The position numbers were made by a program, and so were the translations under genes. This document shows, in pieces, positions 1 through 5,373 of a stretch of DNA of 5,563 nucleotides (positions are counted from its first letter, which is position 1; the number at the start of each line of letters is the position of its first letter). This DNA is from Agrobacterium fabrum (GTDB lineage: Bacteria; Pseudomonadota; Alphaproteobacteria; Rhizobiales; Rhizobiaceae). Location: positions 1 to 5,563 of the forward strand of contig QFOL01000261.1 of the NCBI GenBank assembly GCA_003241215.1. The letters are read 5' to 3'. The notes below the pieces were generated by a model. That model saw only the letters and a list, made by a program, of their open reading frames with translations, was not told the origin of the DNA and did not search any database.

Positions 1-25
1 CGTTCAACAGCCCAAAGAGCTAAAC

Positions 26-1303
26 TTGTTTACTGAAATTATGATCGTGGTCCTGCTCACCGTATTGAACGGTGTGCTTGCCATGTCCGAGCTTGCCGTC
101 GTCTCCTCCAGACCGGCGAGGCTCAAGGTGCTTGCCGCGCAGGGCAGCAAGGGCGCCACACTGGCGCTCAGCCTTTCTGAAAATCCCGGACGCTTTCTTT
201 CCACGGTTCAGATCGGCATCACGCTGGTCGGCATTCTCTCGGGCGCCTTTTCAGGCGCCACGCTCGGCGCCCGCTTTACGGCATGGCTGGCGGAGCAGGG
301 CGTGCCCGACCGCGTTGCCGATGCGCTCGGCGTCGGTTCGGTGGTTGTCGCCATCACCTATCTGTCGCTGATCGTCGGCGAACTCGTGCCGAAGCAGATC
401 GCGCTGCGCGATCCTGAAAAGGTCGCCGCCCGCGTCGCGCCCACCATGACGCTGCTGTCCAAGATCGGCGCGCCGCTGGTGTGGCTGCTCGACCGGTCTG
501 GCAAGACCGTTCTGGCGCTTCTCGGCCATAGCGGTGAATCCAACGCTTCGGTTACCGACGATGAAATCCGCACGGTTCTGGCCGAAGCCCACAGCGCCGG
601 CGTGATCGAGACCGAGGAATCGGCGATGATCACCAGCGTCATGCGCCTTGCCGACCGCAATGCGCGCGGCCTGATGACGCCGCGCCGCGATGTGGAAGTG
701 GTCGATATCGAAGACAGCGCCGAGGAAATCCGCGAACAGCTTCGCCTGACGCAGCGTTCGCGTCTGCCGGTGCGCAACGGCGCTTCGGATGAAATTCTCG
801 GCGTGCTTTTCGCCAAGGACGCCTTCGATGCGCTGGCCTCCGGCAAGGAACTCAACATTCGCGAACTTCTGCGCGAAGTTCCTGTCGTATCGGACCTGAC
901 GAGCGCGGTGGACGTTATCCAGTCACTGCGCCGCTCCACGGTGCATATGGTGCTGGTCTATGACGAATACGGCCACTTCGAAGGCATCATCAGCTCCGGT
1001 GACGTGCTTGAAGCCATTACCGGCGCATTCCAGGAAGATGACGATGAGGAGCCGGCCATGGTCGAGCGCGAGGACGGTTCGTTCCTGGTCGCCGGCTGGA
1101 TGCCTGCCGATGAGTTCGCTGATCGCATGGGTTTCCAGATCGATGAGGATGCCGAGTTCGAAACCGTCGCCGGTCTGGTTCTGGACGAGTTCCGCCGCCT
1201 GCCGGAACTGGGCGAACACATCACCCGCAACGGCTGGCGTTTCGAGGTCATCGACCTCGACGGTCACCGTATCGACAAGGTTCTCGTGAGCCGGGCCGCC
1301 TGA
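26..1303 (+). CDS. CNNM/CorC-type 'hemolysin family' membrane protein with CBS domains
   Basis: Integral inner-membrane protein of the CNNM/CorC (TlyC, YfjD) family. Characterised relatives export or regulate Mg2+ and Co2+; 'hemolysin' is a historical label. Residues 1 to about 165 form the DUF21 membrane domain: hydrophobic segments near 5-25, 60-85, 98-120 and 140-160, the STVQIGITL stretch from 59, and the family signature VGELVPK at 117-123. GVIETEESAMI (about 192) leads into a CBS pair at about 215-335, starting MTPRRDV (217) and including HMVLVYDEYGHFEG (307-320). An acidic linker precedes the C-terminal transporter-associated CorC_HlyC domain (about 340-422). The length of 425 residues is normal. 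The start shown is a TTG with a weak purine-rich GAG six bases upstream. The frame is open to the left edge, so the true start could lie upstream, and ATG at 41 is another option. The stop overlaps the start of the cyclo-ligase gene. Family is certain; transported ion is not. Confidence 0.92.
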   Translation: MFTEIMIVVLLTVLNGVLAMSELAVVSSRPARLKVLAAQGSKGATLALSLSENPGRFLSTVQIGITLVGILSGAFSGATLGARFTAWLAEQGVPDRVADALGVGSVVVAITYLSLIVGELVPKQIALRDPEKVAARVAPTMTLLSKIGAPLVWLLDRSGKTVLALLGHSGESNASVTDDEIRTVLAEAHSAGVIETEESAMITSVMRLADRNARGLMTPRRDVEVVDIEDSAEEIREQLRLTQRSRLPVRNGASDEILGVLFAKDAFDALASGKELNIRELLREVPVVSDLTSAVDVIQSLRRSTVHMVLVYDEYGHFEGIISSGDVLEAITGAFQEDDDEEPAMVEREDGSFLVAGWMPADEFADRMGFQIDEDAEFETVAGLVLDEFRRLPELGEHITRNGWRFEVIDLDGHRIDKVLVSRAA

Positions 1304-1920
1304 TGTCCGGCGACATTGCCGAAAAAGCGAGGCTGCGCGACGAAAGGCTCGCCGCGCGCGATGCGCTGAGTTCGGCGGAGCGGCAACGGAAGAGCCAGTC
1401 GATTGCGGCCCATGGCGCCTCCGGCATCGCCTTTTCGCCTGATACCGTGATTTCCGGTTTCATGCCGATCCGCTCCGAGGCCGATACCCGGCCGCTGATG
1501 GAAGCGTTGCGCACAAGGGGCGGGCGTCTCGTCCTCCCCGTTGTGCTGGATCGCGAAACCATCGTTTTCCGCGCCTTTGAGGCGGATGCGCCGCTGGTGA
1601 AGACCGGTTTCGGCACGATCGGCCCGGGTGAGGATGCGGAGGTTCTCGATCCGGATATTCTGCTCGTACCGCTCGCCGTCTTCGATGGGCAGGGCCAGCG
1701 TATCGGTTATGGCGCGGGCCATTATGACCGCGCCATCGCGCGGCTACATGCCGGGGGGAAGCAGCCTGTTCTCATCGGCGTCGCCTTCGATTGCCAGGAA
1801 GCGCCATCCATACCCGCGGAGCCGCATGATGTGCCGCTTCACGCCATTCTGACGGAAACCGGCCTGCGCTGGTTTTCGAGACCGCTGCCGATGCCCGATA
1901 TGGGACAAAAGGCGCTTTAG
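1303..1920 (+). CDS. 5-formyltetrahydrofolate cyclo-ligase
   Basis: Cytosolic enzyme (5-FCL, methenyltetrahydrofolate synthetase; YgfA/FthC/MTHFS family) that uses ATP to convert 5-formyl-THF to 5,10-methenyl-THF, returning the inhibitory storage folate to the one-carbon pool. The protein is 205 residues, typical of the family. It has the basic N-terminal helix (KARLRDERLAARDAL, 8-22) that contributes to nucleotide binding, a PIRSEADTRPL segment (55-65) matching the substrate-side region, and the strongest signature DILLVPLAVFD followed by RIGYGAGHYDR (118-143). The common form of this last block is GYGGGYYDR, so A138 and H140 are variants; I believe similar variants occur in other rhizobia. 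The ATG shares its A with the TGA of the upstream gene (TGATG). No strong Shine-Dalgarno site is seen, and the next in-frame ATG is at residue 54, so translation is probably coupled. In many alphaproteobacteria this gene follows zapA and 6S RNA; neither is present here. Confidence 0.95.
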   Translation: MSGDIAEKARLRDERLAARDALSSAERQRKSQSIAAHGASGIAFSPDTVISGFMPIRSEADTRPLMEALRTRGGRLVLPVVLDRETIVFRAFEADAPLVKTGFGTIGPGEDAEVLDPDILLVPLAVFDGQGQRIGYGAGHYDRAIARLHAGGKQPVLIGVAFDCQEAPSIPAEPHDVPLHAILTETGLRWFSRPLPMPDMGQKAL

Positions 1921-1992
1921 CACTTTTTAAAAGATCGATTACCCGCTAGAGGGGACCAAATATAGAAACATGCGCAAGATCGGGGCGGGTGA

Positions 1993-2817
1993 ATGAGGCT
2001 TCTTTTTCTCGGAGATATGGTTGGCAAGACCGGACGCACGGCTGTCTGGGAACGATTGCCGGGGCTGATTTCCGATCTGAAGCTCGATTTCGTGATCGTC
2101 AACGGTGAAAACGCCGCCGGCGGTTTCGGTATCACCGAAGACATTTATCTCGAGACCATCAATGCCGGCGCCGATGTTGTCACGACCGGCAACCATGTCT
2201 GGGACCAGAAGGAAGCGGTTTCCTTCTGTGAGCGCCATGACCAGTTCCTGCGGCCCGCCAATTATCCTGACGGAACGCCGGGCAAGGGCTCGGGCATTTT
2301 TTATGCCCGCAACGGCGCACGTATATTGGTCGCCAACGTCATGGGGCGGGTGTTCATGCATCCGGAGCTGGACGATCCCTTCAAGTCGGCGGAAAACATT
2401 CTCGCCGCCTGCCCGCTGAAGGAACAGGCCGACGCCATCATCTTCGATTTCCACGCCGAGGCGACCAGCGAGAAACAGTGTTTCGGCCATTTCGTCGATG
2501 GCCGCGCGAGTTTCGTCGTCGGCACCCACACCCATGTTCCGACGGCGGATGCCCAGATACTCAACGGCGGAACCGCCTATATGTCGGATGCCGGCATGTG
2601 CGGCGATTATGACAGCTCGCTTGGAATGGAAAAGGAAGAACCGATCAACCGCTTCATTTCCAAGATGCCGAAGGGCCGTTTCGAGGCTGCCAGCGGACCG
2701 GCGACGATCTGTGGCGTTGGCGTCGAAATCTCCGACCGCACCGGTCTTGCGGAGAAGATTGCGCCGCTGCGCATCGGGCCGCGCCTTTCGGAAACCCTTC
2801 CATCCTTCTGGGTGTAA
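1993..2817 (+). CDS. YmdB / TIGR00282 family metallophosphoesterase
   Basis: Cytosolic dinuclear metallophosphoesterase of the YmdB family. The Bacillus subtilis member hydrolyses 2',3'-cyclic nucleotides (with weaker cAMP activity reported) and influences biofilm and motility gene expression; the role in alphaproteobacteria is not established. All ligand positions expected from the family are present: D8 in LFLGDMVGKTGR, E39 and N40 in NGENAAGGFG, N67 and H68 in TGNHVWD, H154 in FDFHAEATSEK, and H179 and H181 in GTHTHVPTAD. Length 274 is slightly above the usual 260-270. The ATG at 1993 places the GDMVG motif at the normal distance from the N terminus. The ribosome site is only a G-rich stretch (GGGG at 1982-1985). 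The gene follows the cyclo-ligase by 72 bases, a pairing I recall as common in alphaproteobacteria, and I see no promoter or terminator between them, so cotranscription is likely. Confidence 0.95.
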   Translation: MRLLFLGDMVGKTGRTAVWERLPGLISDLKLDFVIVNGENAAGGFGITEDIYLETINAGADVVTTGNHVWDQKEAVSFCERHDQFLRPANYPDGTPGKGSGIFYARNGARILVANVMGRVFMHPELDDPFKSAENILAACPLKEQADAIIFDFHAEATSEKQCFGHFVDGRASFVVGTHTHVPTADAQILNGGTAYMSDAGMCGDYDSSLGMEKEEPINRFISKMPKGRFEAASGPATICGVGVEISDRTGLAEKIAPLRIGPRLSETLPSFWV

Positions 2818-2829
2818 CTTTATCGAAGC

Positions 2830-2853
2830 GTTCACAATGACGAAATTGTGAGC
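2830..2853. repeat. short inverted repeat / hairpin between ymdB-like gene and MBL-fold gene
   Basis: TCACAAT at 2832-2838 is the exact reverse complement of ATTGTGA at 2845-2851, with a 6-base centre GACGAA. A T-G wobble (2831/2852) and a G-C pair (2830/2853) extend it to a 9-pair stem. It lies 12 bases after the upstream stop codon and 77 bases before the next start. There is no following T-run, so it is not a standard intrinsic terminator. It may be an operator for the MBL-fold gene, a 3' mRNA-stabilising hairpin, or chance. Confidence 0.45.
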
Positions 2854-2929
2854 CTTCCGCTGTTCTTGTAACTGGACGACCCGCAAAACCTGTCTCATCC
2901 TCTTAACATCGCAAGTTCAGGGGAGTGGC

Positions 2930-3772
2930 ATGATGCTGCGCGTGCTAATGCTTGCAATATCGGGGTTGGTCGCCTGTACGGGAGCGGCCTTTTCCCAGAC
3001 GGAAAGCCGTCCTCCCGTCAGTCAGTGCCAGGCGATCGCCAGCAACATTCCCGGCGTCACGTTCGCGAGCTTCAATCCGCCGGGCGTCCAGATGGCTCAG
3101 CTCACGGCAAAGGAAGAGGTGAAGATCAGCTTCATCGGCCATTCCACCTATCTGATCGAAAGCCCCGGCGGCGTGACGATCGCCACCGACTATAATGGTG
3201 TTTATCGTCCGCCTGTCACGCCGACGGTGGTGACGATGAATCGGGCGCATTCCACCCATTTCACCCTCAATCCGGATCCGGCCATTCAATATGTTCTGCA
3301 TGGCTGGAGCGATACGCCCGGAGAAAAGGCCGAACACAAGGTTCTGGTGGATGACGTCTATATCCGCAATGTCGCGACCGATATCCGCAACCGCTGGGGC
3401 GATTACGAATCCTTTCAGGAAAACGGCAATTCCATCTTCATTTTCGAGGTTGCCGGGCTGTGTATCGGTCATCTCGGCCATCTGCATCACGAGCTGACGG
3501 ATACGCATTATGCCGAGATCGGCCGTCTCGATGTGCTGATGGTGCCGGTGGATGGCGGGCTGACCATGGGCGCCGACAGCATGAGCCGGGTGGTCAAGCG
3601 CCTGCGCTCCGCGCTGATCCTGCCGATGCACCGCACTGGCCCGCCGCTCGAGCAGTTTCTCAACATGTTCGGGGGAAGTTTTCGGATTGCCTATGCCACG
3701 GATCCGGTGATCCGGGTCTCGATGAGAAACCTTCCCCGCCAGCCGCAGATACTGGTGCCGAAAGGCATGTAG
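2930..3772 (+). CDS. exported metallo-beta-lactamase-fold hydrolase-like protein, degenerate metal motif
   Basis: Protein of the metallo-beta-lactamase superfamily (UlaG-like / Lactamase_B_3 type); substrate unknown. Residues 1-22 look like an export signal: R4, a hydrophobic core, then either a lipobox LVAC (13-16) or a signal peptidase I site after AFS (20-22). The fold begins with VKISFIGHSTYLIES (64-78). The usual HxHxDH loop is replaced by RAHSTH (105-110) within VVTMNRAHSTHFTLNPDP, so the first His and the Asp are missing. Later blocks are GNSIFIFEVAGLCIGHLGHLHHEL (in two parts, 166-189), RLDVLMVPVDGG (199-210) and LILPMH (229-234), matching the C-terminal metal-ligand regions. Two consecutive ATGs exist. 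AGGGGAG at 2919-2925 sits 4 bases from the first (2930) and 7 from the second (2933), which makes 2933 the better-spaced start. No convincing promoter was found in 2818-2929. It converges with the stress gene downstream. Fold confident; catalytic activity uncertain. Confidence 0.88.
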   Translation: MMLRVLMLAISGLVACTGAAFSQTESRPPVSQCQAIASNIPGVTFASFNPPGVQMAQLTAKEEVKISFIGHSTYLIESPGGVTIATDYNGVYRPPVTPTVVTMNRAHSTHFTLNPDPAIQYVLHGWSDTPGEKAEHKVLVDDVYIRNVATDIRNRWGDYESFQENGNSIFIFEVAGLCIGHLGHLHHELTDTHYAEIGRLDVLMVPVDGGLTMGADSMSRVVKRLRSALILPMHRTGPPLEQFLNMFGGSFRIAYATDPVIRVSMRNLPRQPQILVPKGM

Positions 3773-3818
3773 CGGCGGCGGGCGAAGAAGGCCGGGGAAC
3801 CCTGGTCGGATTCATCGA

Positions 3819-4322
3819 TCAGGCGAAGGTGAGGTGCTGGCGGACGCCGACATCCGGGGTCTTGTCGTCGGACATGTTGGCCTTGGCGATTTCCCAGCCG
3901 AATTTCAGCGTGCTGTCGGTCGAGGCCCAGATGTCGGCATCGTCGACATGCAGCGCCAGCATCGTCAGCTGCGGATCGCTCTTGCCGTGCTCGTACCAGG
4001 CGGCGGTGACGGAATTCCAGTATTCGTCGATCTTCGCCCTGTCGTCGCGTGTTTCAAGAATGCCGGAGAGGCAGGCATGATAATCATGATCCTTGCCGAC
4101 GAGGCAGAAATGCGCGCGCGAGCCGGATTTCAGCGATTTCACCAGATTGGTGTCTTTTTTGGAGAAGAACCATATCGTGTTGGTCCTGGGGTCAGCATGG
4201 GGCGCCATTGGCTGCATGTGACTGTGCAGGCCCTCAAGTCCGAGCATGCCGGCATGAACGGAATTGATCTCGTCCCAGAGCTGGCGGGCCGGGGCTTCTC
4301 TTGCTTCAGTCAGGCTGACCAT
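3819..4322 (-). CDS. pyridoxamine 5'-phosphate oxidase-like general stress protein
   Basis: 167-residue protein of the general stress protein 26 type (Pyrid_ox_like, split-barrel flavin-binding fold). Family members bind FMN or a related flavin, and most have no proven reaction, so oxidase activity should not be assumed. Visible landmarks: the N-terminal helix (ARQLWDEINSVHAGML, 12-27), the first barrel strand region with HSHMQPMAPHADPRTNTIWF (33-52), FFSKKDTNLVKSL (52-64), RAHFCLVGKDHDYHACLSG (69-87), and the tail with YWN (101-103), W109 and ADIWASTDSTLKFGWEIAKAN (129 onward, in parts), typical of the family. The start at 4322 is chosen because AAGGAG lies about 7 bases upstream. In-frame ATGs at 4436, 4388 and 4367 would add a basic, unrelated-looking N terminus, and the first lies upstream of the EcfG-type promoter. 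Regulation by the general stress sigma factor is inferred from that promoter. Divergent from yebC, convergent with the MBL-fold gene. Confidence 0.9.
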   Translation of the reverse strand: MVSLTEAREAPARQLWDEINSVHAGMLGLEGLHSHMQPMAPHADPRTNTIWFFSKKDTNLVKSLKSGSRAHFCLVGKDHDYHACLSGILETRDDRAKIDEYWNSVTAAWYEHGKSDPQLTMLALHVDDADIWASTDSTLKFGWEIAKANMSDDKTPDVGVRQHLTFA

Positions 4323-4342
4323 GTGTCTTCTCCTTCCGGTCT
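4323..4342 (-). promoter_or_regulatory. strong ribosome binding site deciding the stress-protein start
   Basis: Read on the minus strand, the bases just before the ATG at 4322 contain GGAAGGAGAAGACAC. The core AAGGAG is about 7 bases from the ATG, near-ideal Shine-Dalgarno spacing. None of the three longer in-frame starts has a comparable site at the right distance, which supports the 167-residue protein. Confidence 0.8.
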
Positions 4343-4394
4343 GATGCTGTGGCGACGATGAAACCATGCTCGTCTCTGCCGTGTTCATGATCAG

Positions 4395-4419
4395 AACGAC
4401 AAGCGGATAAATCAGTTCC
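4395..4419 (-). promoter_or_regulatory. EcfG-type general stress promoter for the PNPOx-like gene
   Basis: On the minus strand, GGAAC (4419-4415) is followed by exactly 16 bases and then CGTT (4398-4395). This matches the published consensus for the alphaproteobacterial general stress sigma factor EcfG (PhyR-NepR-EcfG cascade), GGAAC-N16/17-CGTT, including the extra C before GTT. Transcription would start near 4388, giving a 5' untranslated region of about 65 bases before the ATG at 4322. The downstream gene belongs to a stress-associated family, which fits. No good housekeeping promoter was seen for this gene. Confidence 0.72.
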
Positions 4420-4447
4420 TTCTGTTGTTGCGGCAAGAGAAAGCGCC

Positions 4448-4490
4448 TGCGGGCTTGAACGATGGGCCTATCGCACTTATAAGGCCCGCA
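4448..4490. repeat. inverted repeats bracketing the yebC promoter
   Basis: TGCGGGC (4448-4454) and GCCCGCA (4484-4490) are exact reverse complements placed just outside the -35 and -10 elements of the yebC promoter. A nested pair, GGGCCT (4464-4469) and AGGCCC (4482-4487), shares the right-hand arm, so the two pairings are mutually exclusive. It may be an operator or chance in GC-rich DNA. Confidence 0.4.
4455..4483 (+). promoter_or_regulatory. sigma-70-type promoter for yebC
   Basis: TTGAAC (4455-4460) as -35, a 17-base spacer, and TATAAG (4478-4483) as -10. Both are close to the housekeeping consensus with ideal spacing. The expected start of transcription is near 4490, about 30 bases before the ATG at 4520. 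The leader carries a modest ribosome site, AGG at 4511-4513, six bases before the ATG. Confidence 0.75.
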
Positions 4491-4519
4491 ATCTCCAAAT
4501 TACGACAATCAGGTTTTCC

Positions 4520-5266
4520 ATGGCTGGCCATTCACAGTTCAAGAACATCATGCACCGCAAGGGTAAGCAGGACTCCGTTCGGTCCAAAATGTTTTCCAAG
4601 CTTGCGCGCGAAATCACGGTTGCGGCCAAAACGGGCATGCCCGACCCGAACATGAACCCGCGCCTGCGTCTGGCGATCCAGAACGCCAAGGCCCAGTCCA
4701 TGCCGAAGGACAATATCGAGCGCGCCATCAAGAAGGCCGCCGGCGCCGAAGGCGAGAACTATGACGAAGTCCGCTATGAGGGTTACGGCCCGGGCGGCGT
4801 CGCCGTCATCGTCGAGGCGCTGACCGACAACCGCAACCGCACCGCCTCCAACGTGCGTTCCATCTTCACCAAGGCTGGCGGTGCGCTCGGTGAAACCGGT
4901 TCGGTGTCCTTCTCCTTCGATCGCGTTGGCGAAATCACCTACAAGGCGGAAGTCGGCGATGCCGACAAGGTCATGGAAGCGGCCATCGAGGCCGGTGCCG
5001 ACGATGTCGAATCTTCCGAAGACGGCCACACCATCATCTGCGGTTTCGAAGCGATGAACGAGGTTTCCAAGGCGCTGGAAGGCGTGCTGGGCGAAGCCGA
5101 AAGTGTCAAGGCCATCTGGAAGTCGCAGAACACGGTGCCGGTGGATGAAGAAAAGGCGCAGTCGCTGATGAAGCTCATCGACAATCTCGAAGACGATGAC
5201 GACGTGCAGAACGTCTATTCCAACTTCGAAGTATCCGATGAAATTCTCGCCAAGCTTTCCGCCTGA
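4520..5266 (+). CDS. yebC: YebC/PmpR/TACO1 family protein
   Basis: Cytosolic protein of the YebC family, annotated as a DNA-binding regulator (PmpR in Pseudomonas). More recent work on bacterial YebC and mitochondrial TACO1 supports a translation role, easing ribosome stalls at proline-rich stretches. The length of 248 residues is canonical. The N terminus [18 protein letters not shown] (1-18) is the family signature (usually MAGHSKWxNIxHRK; here QF replaces KW). Domain 1 (about 1-75) is helical and basic, with [17 protein letters not shown] (23-39) and [15 protein letters not shown] (61-75). Then come [19 protein letters not shown] (86-104) and [15 protein letters not shown] (107-121), and acidic domains through [16 protein letters not shown] (211-226). 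It has its own promoter and a strong terminator, so it appears to be a single-gene unit. In many proteobacteria ruvC follows directly; here a convergent oxidoreductase gene follows instead. Confidence 0.97.
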   Translation: MAGHSQFKNIMHRKGKQDSVRSKMFSKLAREITVAAKTGMPDPNMNPRLRLAIQNAKAQSMPKDNIERAIKKAAGAEGENYDEVRYEGYGPGGVAVIVEALTDNRNRTASNVRSIFTKAGGALGETGSVSFSFDRVGEITYKAEVGDADKVMEAAIEAGADDVESSEDGHTIICGFEAMNEVSKALEGVLGEAESVKAIWKSQNTVPVDEEKAQSLMKLIDNLEDDDDVQNVYSNFEVSDEILAKLSA

Positions 5267-5276
5267 CGTTCCACAA

Positions 5277-5313
5277 AAAAAGCCCCGGCAGCGATCCGCT
5301 CCCGGGGCTTTTT
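5277..5313 (+). terminator. intrinsic terminator after yebC, probably bidirectional
   Basis: GCCCCGG (5282-5288) pairs with CCGGGGC (5302-5308), flanked by A5277-A5281 pairing with T5309-T5313. The inner AGCG (5290-5293) and CGCT (5297-5300) extend the stem across one C-C mismatch, leaving an ATC loop. The T-run follows on the plus strand. The A-run on the left gives a T-run on the minus strand, so the hairpin could also stop the convergent oxidoreductase transcript. It starts 11 bases after the yebC stop. Confidence 0.93.
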
Positions 5314-5314
5314 G

Positions 5315-5365
5315 TTTAAAGCATTCCCAGGAAAAGTGGCATCCTCTTCTCCTTCGGGAAATACT
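5315..5365. repeat. possible degenerate rhizobial intergenic palindrome
   Basis: TTTAAAGCATTCCCAGG followed by AAAAGTGG resembles, from memory, a short palindromic element scattered between genes in Rhizobiales (AAAGC..ATTCC..GAAAAGTG type). TTCCC (5324-5328) and GGGAA (5356-5360) form imperfect outer arms. The right half is poorly preserved, so this would be a decayed copy if real. It sits between two convergent genes, a common place for such elements. Confidence 0.3.
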
Positions 5366-5373
5366 GAAAAACT

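Noticed and set aside
358..939. 193-codon minus-strand frame opposite the CorC-type gene
   Set aside because: Ser/Arg-rich shadow; the plus-strand frame carries the DUF21 and CBS signatures.
1921..1992. Possible -10 element (TATAGA at 1961-1966) ahead of the YmdB-like gene
   Set aside because: No acceptable -35 lies 16-18 bases upstream, so an independent promoter is not supported.
2844..2853. AATTGTGAGC, identical to half of the E. coli lac operator
   Set aside because: The other half does not match, the dyad here has the arms in the opposite arrangement, and there is no sugar-utilisation context; a coincidence.
1939..2898. 319-codon open frame on the minus strand opposite the YmdB-like gene
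   Set aside because: Antisense to a gene with every expected catalytic residue. The translation is low-complexity Arg/Gly/Ala-rich with no recognisable motif, as expected from GC-rich third positions.
2945..3631. 228-codon open frame on the minus strand opposite the MBL-fold gene
   Set aside because: Rich in His/Arg/Gly with no domain pattern and no ribosome site; a shadow of the plus-strand gene.
3790..3806. GC-rich near-palindrome (CCGGGGAACCCTGG) in the convergent gap as a terminator
   Set aside because: The arms leave almost no loop, contain a mismatch, and no T-run follows on either strand.
3460..4080. 206-codon plus-strand frame running from the MBL-fold gene across its stop into the stress gene
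   Set aside because: It crosses two well-supported genes in the wrong frame or strand, and its composition changes at the boundary.
3834..4361. 175-codon plus-strand frame opposite the stress-protein gene
   Set aside because: Antisense to a recognisable PNPOx-like protein that has a strong ribosome site and promoter; no family resemblance on this strand.
4323..4436. N-terminal extension of the stress protein to the ATG at 4436
   Set aside because: The extension overlaps the EcfG-type promoter, lacks a good ribosome site, and does not look like the family; the start at 4322 has AAGGAG at the right distance.
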